Assembly (NCBI GenBank): GCA_020725115.1
Contig: DYFR01000011.1
Coordinates: 29,489-93,488, forward strand
Origin: Thiohalomonas denitrificans
GTDB lineage: Bacteria > Pseudomonadota > Gammaproteobacteria > Thiohalomonadales > Thiohalomonadaceae
DNA length: 64,000 nucleotides
Direction: 5' to 3'
The notes beneath the pieces were generated by a model, which was not told the DNA's origin, did not search any database, and saw only the letters and a program-made list of their open reading frames with translations. Shown here piece by piece: positions 28,512 through 37,654 of the stretch (positions are counted from its first letter, which is position 1; each line of letters begins with the position of its first letter). The position numbers were made by a program, and so were the translations under genes.

Positions 28512-29414
28512 TTATCCCTTCTCCACCTTATGCCCGCCAAACGCATTGCGCATCATCGCCAGCAGCTTGGCCGGATACCCTTCCGCATCCTGGCTGGTGA
28601 AGCGCATCTGCAGCGCCAGCGAGATCACCGGCAGGGCCACGCCCTGATCGATGGCCTCGATGGCGGTCCAGCGGCCCTCGCCCGAATCGGCCACCACCGG
28701 GGAAACATCCTTCAGTTCCTGATCGTCGGCCAGGGCCTCGGCGGTGAGGTCGAGCAGCCAGCTGCGCACCACCGAGCTGTGGCGCCACAACTCGGAAATT
28801 TGCGCCAGATCGAGCCTGAATTCCTGCTTGCCGCGCAGCAGCGCAAAGCCTTCGGCATAGGCCTGCATCATGCCGTACTCGATGCCGTTGTGAACCATCT
28901 TGGTGAAATGGCCGGCACCGACCGGACCGACATGGGCCCAGCCGTGCTCCGGGGCCAAGGCGCGGAACAGCGGCTCCAGCGTCTTGATGGCCGCCGGCTC
29001 GCCGCCGGCCATCAGGCAGTAGCCCTTGTCCAAACCCCACACGCCGCCGGAGGTGCCCACATCGACAAAGCGGATAGCGTGTTCGGCCAGCAGCGCGCCG
29101 CGGCGCTGGGAATCGTGGTAATTGGAGTTGCCGCCGTCAACCACGATGTCACCGGCCTCCAGCACGGGGATCAACTGATGGATCATCTGTTCGGTGGGGT
29201 TGCCGCTGGGCAGCATCAGCCACACCACACGCGAGGCCGGCAGGGCCCGCACCGCCTCGGTGGCCGACGCGGCGGGCAGCATGCCCTCCTCCGCTGCCAG
29301 CCGGTGCACGATCTCCGGCGAGCGGTTGTAGCCCACCACCTCAATGCCATGGCGGCGCAGGCGGCGCACCATGTTGCCGCCCATCTTGCCCAGACCGATC
29401 ATCGCCATCTTCAT
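28512..29414 (-). CDS. gnd: 6-phosphogluconate dehydrogenase, decarboxylating (short type)
   Basis: Converts 6-phosphogluconate to ribulose-5-phosphate and CO2 with NAD(P)H formation. At 300 residues it belongs to the short class (YqeC/GntZ-like), not the 470-residue class. Motifs: MIGLGKMGGNMVRRL (nucleotide binding), VVDGGNSNYHDSQRR, FVDVGTSGGVWGLDKGYCLM (substrate) and KMVHNGIEYGMMQAYAEG with the catalytic Lys. The ATG at 29414 has GGAGGGG about six bases upstream. Together with zwf it covers two steps of the oxidative pentose-phosphate branch. Confidence 0.95.
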   Translation of the reverse strand: MKMAMIGLGKMGGNMVRRLRRHGIEVVGYNRSPEIVHRLAAEEGMLPAASATEAVRALPASRVVWLMLPSGNPTEQMIHQLIPVLEAGDIVVDGGNSNYHDSQRRGALLAEHAIRFVDVGTSGGVWGLDKGYCLMAGGEPAAIKTLEPLFRALAPEHGWAHVGPVGAGHFTKMVHNGIEYGMMQAYAEGFALLRGKQEFRLDLAQISELWRHSSVVRSWLLDLTAEALADDQELKDVSPVVADSGEGRWTAIEAIDQGVALPVISLALQMRFTSQDAEGYPAKLLAMMRNAFGGHKVEKG

Positions 29415-29579
29415 CGCCAGCCCCTCCATCCCTTACATAAAAATACGCGTTGCATGCGCACCTTGCCGCCCGCTGTTGCCGGGCGTCCATGGGTGCCTGC
29501 GCGTGCCGGGGCGAACTGACCGGCCTGTTTGGTTTACCATAGGCGCCCTTGTCGAACTTTCTCACGATAACATTTAAAT

Positions 29580-31025
29580 ATGGCGCGAATCCTGTTTGCC
29601 AGCAGTGAAGCCCATCCGCTCATCAAGACCGGTGGCCTGGCGGATGTCAGCGGCTCGCTGCCGCCGGTGCTGCAGGCACTGGGCGATGACGTGCGCCTAG
29701 TGCTGCCGGCCTACCGCACGGTACTGCAGCGGCTGCCGGTACTGCCGATCATCGCTGAACTGATGCTGCCGGGCATCACCGCGCCGGTGCGCATCCTCGA
29801 AACCATGCTGCCGCAGACCAGGGTGCCGGTATGGCTGGTGGATTCACCCGCCCACTTTGATCGCGACGGCAATCCCTACCTCGGCCCGGACGGCCACGAC
29901 TGGCCCGACAACGCCGCCCGCTTCACCGTGTTCGCCCGCGCCGTCGTCGAACTGGCGCAGAATCGCGCCGGTCTGGACTGGCGCCCCGATGTGGTGCACT
30001 GCAACGATTGGCAGACCGGACTGGTACCGGCACTGCTGGCGCAGGAAAAAAAACGCCCGGGCACCATGTTCACCATCCACAACATGGCCTACCAGGGCCT
30101 GTTTCCGCGCCAGACCTTCGACAGCCTGAATCTACCGGAGGCGCTGTGGCACTGGCAGGCGGTGGAGTTCCACAGCCAGCTCAATTTCCTCAAGGGCGGG
30201 CTGGCTTTCGCCGACTGGATCACCACGGTCAGCCCTACCTACGCTCAGGAGATACGCAGTGCCGACTTCGCCTACGGCCTGGAAGGGGTTCTCAACCACC
30301 GCGTCGAGCGCCTGCGCGGCATCCTCAACGGCATCGACTACAGCGCCTGGGACCCGGCCCACGACCCGCTGATCCCGCACCATTACAGTGCGACCAAGCT
30401 GGAAGGCAAGAAGAAAAACAAGGCGGCGCTGCAGGGCCAGTTCGCCCTGCCGGTGAAGCCGGATACCCCGCTGCTCGGCCTGGTCGGACGCATGGTGGAG
30501 CAGAAGGGCATCGACCTGGTACTGGCGGTGCTGCCGGAACTGCTGCAACAGCCGGTGCAGGTGGCCGTGGTAGGTACCGGCGCGGCACGCTTCGAACAAG
30601 CCTTCCGCGATCTGGCCAACCGCTACCCGGACAAGGTCGGTGCCTTCATCGGTTATGACGAGGGCTACGCCCATCTGCTGGAGGCCGGCGCCGACATCTT
30701 CCTCATGCCCTCCCGCTTCGAGCCCTGCGGCCTGAACCAGCTCTATAGCCTGCGCTACGGTACCGTGCCCGTGGTGCGCCGCACTGGCGGCCTGGCCGAC
30801 ACCGTGATCCACACCGACGCCGCTACCCTGGCCGACGGCAGCGCCACCGGCTTCGTCTTCGACGCCGCCAACCCCAGCGCCCTGCTCGTGGCCATCGACC
30901 AGGCGCTGGCGCTGTACCGCCGGCCGGAGGCCTGGCGCCAGGTGATGCAGGCCGGCATGCGGCGCGACTTCAGCTGGGAACAGAGCGCCCGCCAGTACCA
31001 GGAGTTGTACCGCCAGCTGCCGTAG
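29580..31025 (+). CDS. glgA: glycogen synthase (ADP-glucose, GT5)
   Basis: Elongates glycogen with ADP-glucose made by GlgC. The 481 residues show the GT5 signature at the N-terminus (HPLIKTGGLADVSGSLP, K16 contacting the sugar nucleotide), HCNDWQTGLVPALL, FTIHNMAYQG, the GMVEQKG-like hinge region at the start of the second domain, and the catalytic RFEPCGLNQLYSLRYGT loop. No ribosome site is visible before the ATG, and the leader is A/T-rich. It is physically separated from glgC and glgB by about 11 kb, and diverges from gnd. Confidence 0.97.
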   Translation: MARILFASSEAHPLIKTGGLADVSGSLPPVLQALGDDVRLVLPAYRTVLQRLPVLPIIAELMLPGITAPVRILETMLPQTRVPVWLVDSPAHFDRDGNPYLGPDGHDWPDNAARFTVFARAVVELAQNRAGLDWRPDVVHCNDWQTGLVPALLAQEKKRPGTMFTIHNMAYQGLFPRQTFDSLNLPEALWHWQAVEFHSQLNFLKGGLAFADWITTVSPTYAQEIRSADFAYGLEGVLNHRVERLRGILNGIDYSAWDPAHDPLIPHHYSATKLEGKKKNKAALQGQFALPVKPDTPLLGLVGRMVEQKGIDLVLAVLPELLQQPVQVAVVGTGAARFEQAFRDLANRYPDKVGAFIGYDEGYAHLLEAGADIFLMPSRFEPCGLNQLYSLRYGTVPVVRRTGGLADTVIHTDAATLADGSATGFVFDAANPSALLVAIDQALALYRRPEAWRQVMQAGMRRDFSWEQSARQYQELYRQLP

Positions 31026-31217
31026 CCCACACCGTGGGCACCGGTACTCGTGCCGATACCATTCGCCGAGGGCACTCGGCACCTGTCCTGTCAGCAACCG
31101 AAACCATGGCCAGGGGGCAATAGCGGCCCTTTCGGGTATACTACCGCCCCCTGTACGGACGGCGAACGCCGTCACAAATTCCATAATCCCGCCACGTGCG
31201 GGAAACAGGCATACCGA

Positions 31218-34013
31218 ATGATGATCAGCTTGAACGACAAGCAACTGCGGAGCCGCGTCAAACTGTTCGGCGCGCTGTTGGGGGAAACGCTGCGTTCCCA
31301 GGCGGGCGAGAAGGTGTACGCTGCGGTGGAAACGCTGCGCAAGGGTTACATCAATCTGCGCAAGGAAGAGTCGCCGCGCCAGCGCCAGCGCCTGGGCCGT
31401 TTCATCGCCAGTCTCGATGCCGAGACCCTGACCCATGTGGTACGTGCCTTCAGCACCTATTTCAGCCTCGCCAACATCGCCGAGGAGGCACAGCAGTATC
31501 GCAGCCGCCGCCGCGCCATGCGTACCGGCGGCCCGCTGTGGACCGGCTCCTTCGACGAGGCGCTGCGTGATTTCAAGTCACGTGATGTCAGCCCGGAACA
31601 GTTACAGTCGCTGCTCAATCGCCTGGCCTACATGCCGGTGTTCACCGCCCATCCCACCGAGGCCAAGCGCCGCACCGTGATGGAAGGGCTGCGCCGCATC
31701 TTCCTGCTCAGCGAGCGCCTCGATGACCCGCGTATCGGCAGGGAAGAACAGCAGGACATCCGCGCCCAGCTGCGCACCGAAATTCTCATCCTGTGGAAGA
31801 CCGACGAGGTTCGCGCCCAGCGCCCGCAGGTGCGCGACGAAATCAAGAACGGTCTGTTCTACTTCCGCGAAAGCCTGTTCCAGGCGGTACCCGCCACCTA
31901 TCGCAACATGGACAAGGGTGTGCGCCGCATCTACGGCGCCGACAGCGGCATCAGCGTGCCCAGCTTCCTGCGCTTCGGCTCCTGGATCGGCGGTGACCGC
32001 GACGGCAACCCCTTTGTCACACCGGAAACCACGGTAATGGCAACGCGCCTGCATCAGCGGGAAATTCTGCGCGAATATATCGAACGCATCACTCATCTCA
32101 GTCATGTGCTGACCCACTCCCATTTGCTGTGCACGCCGAGCGAGGCCTTCCGCGCCAGCCTGGAACGTGACGAGATTTCCTTCACCGATGAGGCCTTCAG
32201 CGACAAACCGCACCGCTTCATCAGCGAGCCCTACCGCCGCAAGCTGTACATCATGCGCCACCGCCTGATGCAGAACCTGCGCACCGTGGATGCGCGTCTC
32301 AACGGCAGCGAGGTGGAAGGCGCCACTGCGGGCTATCACTCGGAAAGCGGCTTCCTGCATGATCTGTATCTGATCCGCGACTCCCTCATTGCCCACGGCG
32401 ACACCCTCATTGCCGATGGCGACCTGAAAGACCTGATCCGCCTGACCGAGACCTTCGGCTTCTTCCTGGTACATCTCGACCTGCGGCAGGAATCCACCCG
32501 CCACAGCGAAGCAGTGGCGGAATTACTGGCACAACAGGCAGAGCCGGTGGACTACAGGGCTCTGGACGAAATGCAGCGCATGACCCTGTTGTCCGACCTC
32601 ATCGGCCACACGCCGCTACCGGTGGAACGCACCGCACTGAGCGAAAGCGCGCGTGAAACCATGGAAGTGTTCAAGGTGATGGCGCGCATGCGCAAGGAGG
32701 TCAGCCCCAAGGCCTTCGGCAACTACGTCATTTCCATGACCCACGCCGCCAGCCATGTACTGGAGGTGATGCTGCTGGCGCAGCAGGCCGGGCTGGTGGG
32801 CCGGCGCGGCGACGAATGGTTCTGCGACATCCGTGTCTCGCCGCTGTTCGAAACCATCGTCGACCTGGAACACATCGAGCCGGTGATGAGCACCCTGCTC
32901 AACAGTTCCACCTACGCTGCCCTGCTCAAGGTCTCCGGCAACCAGCAGGAAGTCATGCTGGGTTACTCCGACTCCTGCAAGGACGGCGGCATCCTTGCCT
33001 CCTCCTGGAACCTGTACCAGGCGCAGAAAAAAATCGCCGAGCTGGCCGGTACGCGCGGCATCGGCCTGCGTCTGTTCCATGGCCGTGGCGGTACCATTGG
33101 CCGCGGCGGCGGCCCCACCCATGAATCCATCCTGGCGCAGCCGGCCGGCACGGTGCATGGCGAGATCAAGTTCACCGAACAGGGCGAGGTACTGTCCTAC
33201 AAGTACAGCAACGTCGAAACCGCGGTGTTCGAACTGACCATGGGCGTATCCGGCCTGCTCAAGGCCAGCCGCGGCCTGGTCGCGCTACCGGCGCCGGATC
33301 GCAACGACCATACCGCCATCATGCAGCAGCTCGCCGATTTTGGTGAAGACGCCTATCGCGAACTGACCGATCGCACCCCCGGTTTCCTCAACTATTTCTA
33401 TGAGGCCACGCCGGTAAGCGAGATCGGCATGCTCAACATCGGCTCGCGTCCGTCGCACCGCAAGAAGGGCGATCTGTCCAAGGGCTCGGTGCGCGCCATC
33501 GCCTGGGTGTTCGGCTGGGCGCAGTCGCGCCACACCATCCCCGCCTGGTATGGCATCGGTACCGCCCTGGCGCGCTGGTGCGGCGACGATCCGCAGCGCA
33601 TGGAACAGCTGCAGACCATGTACCGCGAGTGGCCCTTCTTCCGCGCCCTGCTGTCCAACACGCAGATGTCGCTGTTCAAGGCCGACATGGGCATCGCCGC
33701 CCAATACGCCGAACTCTATACGAACCGGGAGATTGCCCATCAGGTATTCGGCATGATCAGCGGTGAACACGGACGCACCGTCGGCAACGTATTGCAGGTG
33801 GCACAGTTGCAGGAGCTGCTGGAAGAAACCCCGGGGCTGCAACTGTCACTGTCACGCCGCAACCCCTACCTCGATCCGCTCAACCACATCCAGATCATGC
33901 TGCTCAAGCGCTACCGCGACGCCACGCAGGGCGAAGAGGAACGCACCGTGTGGCTGGAACCGCTGCTGCGTTCGATCAATGCGATTGCGGCGGGGATGAG
34001 GAATACTGGCTAA
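31218..34013 (+). CDS. ppc: phosphoenolpyruvate carboxylase
   Basis: Forms oxaloacetate from PEP and bicarbonate, the anaplerotic entry into the TCA cycle. The 931 residues include TAHPTEAKRRT with the catalytic H145, SWIGGDRDGNPFVTPETT and the glycine-rich loop FHGRGGTIGRGGGPTHESI. The allosteric C-terminus ends with MRNTG. The first of two adjacent ATGs (31218) is used; GGGAAACAGG lies upstream. The frame stays open for 56 codons before it, but that part lacks family similarity. It follows glgA by 192 bp and may have its own promoter. Confidence 0.96.
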   Translation: MMISLNDKQLRSRVKLFGALLGETLRSQAGEKVYAAVETLRKGYINLRKEESPRQRQRLGRFIASLDAETLTHVVRAFSTYFSLANIAEEAQQYRSRRRAMRTGGPLWTGSFDEALRDFKSRDVSPEQLQSLLNRLAYMPVFTAHPTEAKRRTVMEGLRRIFLLSERLDDPRIGREEQQDIRAQLRTEILILWKTDEVRAQRPQVRDEIKNGLFYFRESLFQAVPATYRNMDKGVRRIYGADSGISVPSFLRFGSWIGGDRDGNPFVTPETTVMATRLHQREILREYIERITHLSHVLTHSHLLCTPSEAFRASLERDEISFTDEAFSDKPHRFISEPYRRKLYIMRHRLMQNLRTVDARLNGSEVEGATAGYHSESGFLHDLYLIRDSLIAHGDTLIADGDLKDLIRLTETFGFFLVHLDLRQESTRHSEAVAELLAQQAEPVDYRALDEMQRMTLLSDLIGHTPLPVERTALSESARETMEVFKVMARMRKEVSPKAFGNYVISMTHAASHVLEVMLLAQQAGLVGRRGDEWFCDIRVSPLFETIVDLEHIEPVMSTLLNSSTYAALLKVSGNQQEVMLGYSDSCKDGGILASSWNLYQAQKKIAELAGTRGIGLRLFHGRGGTIGRGGGPTHESILAQPAGTVHGEIKFTEQGEVLSYKYSNVETAVFELTMGVSGLLKASRGLVALPAPDRNDHTAIMQQLADFGEDAYRELTDRTPGFLNYFYEATPVSEIGMLNIGSRPSHRKKGDLSKGSVRAIAWVFGWAQSRHTIPAWYGIGTALARWCGDDPQRMEQLQTMYREWPFFRALLSNTQMSLFKADMGIAAQYAELYTNREIAHQVFGMISGEHGRTVGNVLQVAQLQELLEETPGLQLSLSRRNPYLDPLNHIQIMLLKRYRDATQGEEERTVWLEPLLRSINAIAAGMRNTG

Positions 34014-34014
34014 A

Positions 34015-34142
34015 GGCAGATACAAGATACAAGTGTAAAGAGAAAAGGGGTGGTGTTCGCTGCGCGAACGGTTTGTTTAAATCAACCGTGAGCGCAGCGA
34101 ACACCACCCCTTGTATCTTGTATCTTTCCTCTTGTATCTGCC
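34015..34142. repeat. inverted repeat, GGCAGATACAAG family with conserved core
   Basis: GGCAGATACAAGATACAAG on the left mirrors CTTGTATC...CTTGTATCTGCC on the right, and a second pair GGGGTGGTGTTCGCTGCGCG / GCGCAGCGAACACCACCCC lies inside. The centre reads CGGTTTGTTTAAATCAACCG. The element starts one base after the ppc stop codon. It matches the copy at 23779-23904 in arms and core. Confidence 0.93.
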
Positions 34143-34158
34143 TTTAATGTATCTGCCG

Positions 34159-34539
34159 CTAAGCGGCTTGTACAGGAATGGTATTGGCAGTACGGATGAC
34201 CTGGTTGTTCTCGTCCAGATAGACGAGGGTCGGCTTGTAGGTGGCCAGTTCCTGCTGGGACAGGCCGACGAAGGCGCAGATGATCACCACGTCCCTGGGG
34301 GACGCCTTGTGCGCGGCGGCGCCGTTGATGGAGATCACGCGTGAACCGTCCTCGGCACGGATGGCATAGGTGGTGAAGCGCTCACCATTGGTCACGTTGT
34401 AAATCTGGATCTGCTCGTACTCGCGGATCCCTGCCAGATCCAGCAGCTTGCCGTCGATGGCACATGAGCCTTCATACTCCAGCTCCGAGTGGGTCACCCG
34501 GGCACGGTGCAGTTTGGCTTTGAGCATGGTCAGATGCAT
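34159..34539 (-). CDS. panD: aspartate 1-decarboxylase
   Basis: Makes beta-alanine from aspartate for pantothenate synthesis. It is a pyruvoyl enzyme: the 126-residue proenzyme cleaves itself between G24 and S25 in the conserved YEGSCAID motif, and the serine becomes the pyruvoyl group. Start at 34539 is chosen because the opening [17 protein letters not shown] then aligns position by position with the E. coli protein. The last gene of the pcnB-folK-dck-panB-panC-panD set. Confidence 0.97.
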   Translation of the reverse strand: MHLTMLKAKLHRARVTHSELEYEGSCAIDGKLLDLAGIREYEQIQIYNVTNGERFTTYAIRAEDGSRVISINGAAAHKASPRDVVIICAFVGLSQQELATYKPTLVYLDENNQVIRTANTIPVQAA

Positions 34540-34638
34540 GGGTCAAGCTCGTTTCGTCACAAAACAGGGGCGCCAATTATGGGGCCTTGCCGCCCCCGGT
34601 TCAATGAAAAATCACAAGCACCGCGTTTTTTCAAAAAA

Positions 34639-35490
34639 TTAATCCAAGTTAATCAGCAGGTTATCAATCAGGCGCGTCTTGCCCAGGCGCGCCGCCGCCA
34701 GTACCACCAGGCGCTGTTCACCCGCCGGCGGCACCACCAGGTCCTCCGCCCGCCGTACACTGACATAATCGGGGCGGAACCCCGCCCGCTCAAGGCGCGC
34801 CACCGCCTCCGCCTCCAGTGCCGCATAGTCAGTCACCCCACCCCGTAACCCCGCGGCTACCGCCTGGAGCGTGGCATAGACCTCCGTCGCCAGTTTGCGC
34901 TCGTCCGCCTGGAGATAGCCGTTGCGCGAACTCATTGCCAGGCCGTCCGCCTCGCGCACCGTGGGCACGCCGACGACCTCCAGCCCCATGTTCAGCTCAC
35001 GCACCATCCGGCGGATCACCAGCAGCTGCTGATAGTCCTTCTCGCCAAACAGCGCCACGTCGGGGCGGACGATGTTGAACAGCTTGCTCACCACCGTGGC
35101 CACGCCGCGGAAGTGGCCGGGACGGAATGCGCCGCACAGGATGTCGGACAGCCCCGGCACCTCGACGAAGCTCAGGCCATCACGTCCCCGCGGATACATC
35201 TCCTGCTCGCCGGGAGCGAACAGCAGGTCGCAGCCCGCCGCCGTGAGCTCTGCCTGATCCGCCGCCAGGGTGCGCGGATAGGCCGAAAAGTCCTCGTTCA
35301 CGCCGAACTGCAAGGGATTGACGAAGATGCTCGCCACCACCCTGTCGGCATGCCGGCGCGCCTCGCTGACCAGATGGATATGCCCGGCATGCAGATTCCC
35401 CATGGTGGGCACGAAGGCGACGCGCTGGCCGGCGGCGTGCCAGGCAGCGACGAGGGAACGGACTTCAGCGATGGTAGTGACGGTGTGCAT
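34639..35490 (-). CDS. panC: pantoate--beta-alanine ligase
   Basis: Condenses pantoate and beta-alanine with ATP to form pantothenate. At 283 residues it is full length. Motifs: [16 protein letters not shown] (ATP-binding HIGH-like, near 28-43), [27 protein letters not shown] and MSSRNGYL (KMSKS-like). It receives beta-alanine from PanD and, via reduction by a ketopantoate reductase not in this window, pantoate derived from PanB. A repeat element separates it from panB. Confidence 0.97.
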   Translation of the reverse strand: MHTVTTIAEVRSLVAAWHAAGQRVAFVPTMGNLHAGHIHLVSEARRHADRVVASIFVNPLQFGVNEDFSAYPRTLAADQAELTAAGCDLLFAPGEQEMYPRGRDGLSFVEVPGLSDILCGAFRPGHFRGVATVVSKLFNIVRPDVALFGEKDYQQLLVIRRMVRELNMGLEVVGVPTVREADGLAMSSRNGYLQADERKLATEVYATLQAVAAGLRGGVTDYAALEAEAVARLERAGFRPDYVSVRRAEDLVVPPAGEQRLVVLAAARLGKTRLIDNLLINLD

Positions 35491-35513
35491 GATTGTTAAT
35501 GTCGAAATATCTC

Positions 35514-35595
35514 AACGCAGAGGCGCAGAGACGCGGAGGTCGCAGAGAAGGCTATGACTTTCCCTGTATCCTCTGCGCCTCTGCGTCTCTGCGTT
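35514..35595. repeat. inverted repeat, AACGCAGAG / CTCTGCGTT family
   Basis: AACGCAGAGGCGCAGAGACG on the left pairs with the right arm CTCTGCGCCTCTGCGTCTCTGCGTT (first 20 bases CTCTGCGCCTCTGCGTCTCT). It lies between panB and panC, splitting an otherwise tight operon. Confidence 0.92.
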
Positions 35596-35645
35596 AGGTT
35601 TTATCTTTCAATACTTGCGTCTTTGCGCTGAAAGTTTTTTTTACG

Positions 35646-36443
35646 TCAATCGACGCTGTGCTCAGGACCGGGGAAGCGTTTCTCCTTCACCGCCTGCACG
35701 TAGGCGCCGACGGCAGCGGCGACGGAACCGGCAGGGGCGAGGAAGTCCATGGAGAACTTCGGCCGCTTGCCCGGCGTGATGCCGAGCATGTCGTACAGCA
35801 CCAGCACCTGGCCGTCGGTATCGGGGCCGGCGCCGATGCCGATCACCGGGATGTCCACCGCCGCGGTGATCTCGGCGGCGAGCACGCTGGGCACGCACTC
35901 CAGCAGCAGCAGGTCGGCACCGGCGTGGGCCATGGCCTGGGCGGCGGAAAGCATTTCGTTGGCACTGTCGTGATCGCGCCCCTGCACCTTGTAGCCGCCC
36001 AGCTTGTGTACCGTCTGCGGCAGCAGGCCGAGGTGGGCACACACCGGCACGCCATAATCGGCCAGCAGGCGCACCGTTTCCACCATGCCGCCGTGCACCT
36101 CCAGCTTGATGCAGTGGGCACCGCCCTCCTTCATCAGGCGCGCGGCGTTGTCCAGCGCCTGCGGCGGCGTGGCATAGCTGAGAAACGGCATGTCGCTCAT
36201 CACCAGCGCGCGCTGGCTGCCGCGGCACACCATCTGCGTGTGATACACCATCTCGTCCACGGTCACCGGCAGGGTCGTGTCCTTGCCCTGCACCACCATG
36301 CCGAGGGAATCGCCCACCAGCAGGATGTCCACACCGGCCGCGTCGAGAACACGGGCAAAACTGGCGTCATAGGCAGTAAGCGAGGTGAATTTCTCGCCCG
36401 CCTGCTTCATGCGGCGCAAGGTACTCAGGGTGACGGTTTGCAT
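35646..36443 (-). CDS. panB: 3-methyl-2-oxobutanoate hydroxymethyltransferase
   Basis: First committed enzyme of pantothenate synthesis: adds a hydroxymethyl group from 5,10-methylene-THF to ketoisovalerate. The 265 residues carry the metal- and substrate-binding motifs [28 protein letters not shown] and [19 protein letters not shown] at 36443 gives the usual family start; a GTG at 36452 overlapping the dck stop (GTGA) is an alternative adding three residues. It follows dck directly in the operon. Confidence 0.96.
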   Translation of the reverse strand: MQTVTLSTLRRMKQAGEKFTSLTAYDASFARVLDAAGVDILLVGDSLGMVVQGKDTTLPVTVDEMVYHTQMVCRGSQRALVMSDMPFLSYATPPQALDNAARLMKEGGAHCIKLEVHGGMVETVRLLADYGVPVCAHLGLLPQTVHKLGGYKVQGRDHDSANEMLSAAQAMAHAGADLLLLECVPSVLAAEITAAVDIPVIGIGAGPDTDGQVLVLYDMLGITPGKRPKFSMDFLAPAGSVAAAVGAYVQAVKEKRFPGPEHSVD

Positions 36444-36448
36444 GGCAG

Positions 36449-37132
36449 TCACAGGGTCAGCGACAGGGGATTGAAATAGTGGCGCCCGCTGCGCAGGGAA
36501 CGCACCTGCTCCAGCAACTGGGCGTAGTCGGCATCGCCCTGGGCCAGATTGATGTCAGCGGCATTGACGATGAGCAGCGGCGTTGCGTCGTACTGGTAGA
36601 AGAACTGAGTGTAGGCCTCGGCCACCTTGCGCAGATAGTCCGACGACAACTGACGCTCGTAGCTGCGGCTGCGCCGGCCGATGCGCTCCAGCAGTACCTC
36701 CACCGGTGCCTGCAAATAGATCACCAGGTCGGGCAGCGGCGCATCCAGGGTCAGATGTTCGTAGGCCTGTTCGTACAGACGCAGTTCGTCGTCGTCCAGG
36801 GTGAGCTGGGCGAACAGGCGATCCTTCTGCATCAGGAAGTCGGCCACCCGCACCGGGGCGAACATGTCGCCCTGGCGCCAGGACTGCAGCTGACGCGCGC
36901 GCTGGAACAGGAAGAACAGCTGGGTCGGCAGGGCGGCGCTGCGCGGGTCCTGGTAGAAACGCTCCAGGAACGGATTCTCGTCCGCCCCCTCCAGCACCAG
37001 CTCGCTGCCGAAGGTCTCGGCCAGGCGCCGTGCCAGGGTAGTCTTGCCCACGCCGATAGGACCCTCCACCACGATGAAGCGGGGGGCGGACTGTTTCTCG
37101 ACAGTGGCATCCAGACGCAGGGGACGATTCAT
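36449..37132 (-). CDS. deoxynucleoside kinase family protein
   Basis: A 227-residue P-loop kinase of the deoxynucleoside kinase family, phosphorylating a (deoxy)nucleoside at the 5' position for salvage; the exact base is not readable. The Walker A motif is GPIGVGKTT (24-32), followed by the family ENPFLERFY segment, the DRLFAQL segment and the LID-like [10 protein letters not shown]. It lies between folK (4-bp gap upstream) and panB (few bases downstream). This placement is common in Gammaproteobacteria. Confidence 0.9.
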   Translation of the reverse strand: MNRPLRLDATVEKQSAPRFIVVEGPIGVGKTTLARRLAETFGSELVLEGADENPFLERFYQDPRSAALPTQLFFLFQRARQLQSWRQGDMFAPVRVADFLMQKDRLFAQLTLDDDELRLYEQAYEHLTLDAPLPDLVIYLQAPVEVLLERIGRRSRSYERQLSSDYLRKVAEAYTQFFYQYDATPLLIVNAADINLAQGDADYAQLLEQVRSLRSGRHYFNPLSLTL

Positions 37133-37136
37133 GTCT

Positions 37137-37652
37137 TCAGGATATCACGCCGCCCGGCTCATCGCCGTGGGTCAGCGGCTCCAAACCGCTGCGGTCGCAA
37201 TGGTTCAGCAACCCCGCCAGGGTGCGCCCGTCGGGCAGCGCCAGATCCGTGGCCAGTTCGGCCAGGGGATAGAGCACGAAGCTGCGCTCGGCCAGCCCCG
37301 GATGGGGCACGGTGAGGCGCGGCGTCGCCAGCACCTCATTGCCATAGAGCAGCATATCCAGGTCCAGGGTGCGCGGCCCCCAACGCAGGGTGCGCACACG
37401 ACCCTGGGCGGTCTCGATGGCCTGCAGGGCATCGAGCAGCGCTTCGGCATCCAGGGTGGTGTCGAGCGCCGCCACGGCATTGACGTAATCGGGCTGATCC
37501 TGCGGGCCGAGCGGCACGCTGCGGTAAAAACGGGAATACCCCGCCAGATGGGTCTCCGGCAGCCGGGCCAGTGCAGCCAAGGCCCGACGCAGCTGCCGCA
37601 CCGGGTCGTCCAGGTTGCTGCCCAGCCCGATGTAAGCGCGTACTGCGGACAT
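37137..37652 (-). CDS. folK: 2-amino-4-hydroxy-6-hydroxymethyldihydropteridine pyrophosphokinase
   Basis: Pyrophosphorylates hydroxymethyl-dihydropterin in folate synthesis. The 171-residue protein begins AYIGLGSNLDDP and contains the HPPK signature RWGPRTLDLDMLLYG with metal-binding aspartates and the VPHPGLAERSFVL segment. ATG at 37652 lies two bases after the pcnB stop codon; an upstream extension of 50 codons overlaps pcnB and is not credible. It is translationally linked to both neighbours. Confidence 0.96.
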   Translation of the reverse strand: MSAVRAYIGLGSNLDDPVRQLRRALAALARLPETHLAGYSRFYRSVPLGPQDQPDYVNAVAALDTTLDAEALLDALQAIETAQGRVRTLRWGPRTLDLDMLLYGNEVLATPRLTVPHPGLAERSFVLYPLAELATDLALPDGRTLAGLLNHCDRSGLEPLTHGDEPGGVIS

Positions 37653-37654
37653 GG

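Noticed and set aside
35600..35645. CTTTCA...TGAAAG followed by a T-run as a terminator
   Set aside because: The T-run is on the plus strand, but both neighbouring genes (panB, panC) are on the minus strand, so no transcript would need it.
36444..36452. GTG start for panB overlapping the dck stop codon
   Set aside because: Possible, but ATG at 36443 gives the family-typical N-terminus; kept only as an alternative.
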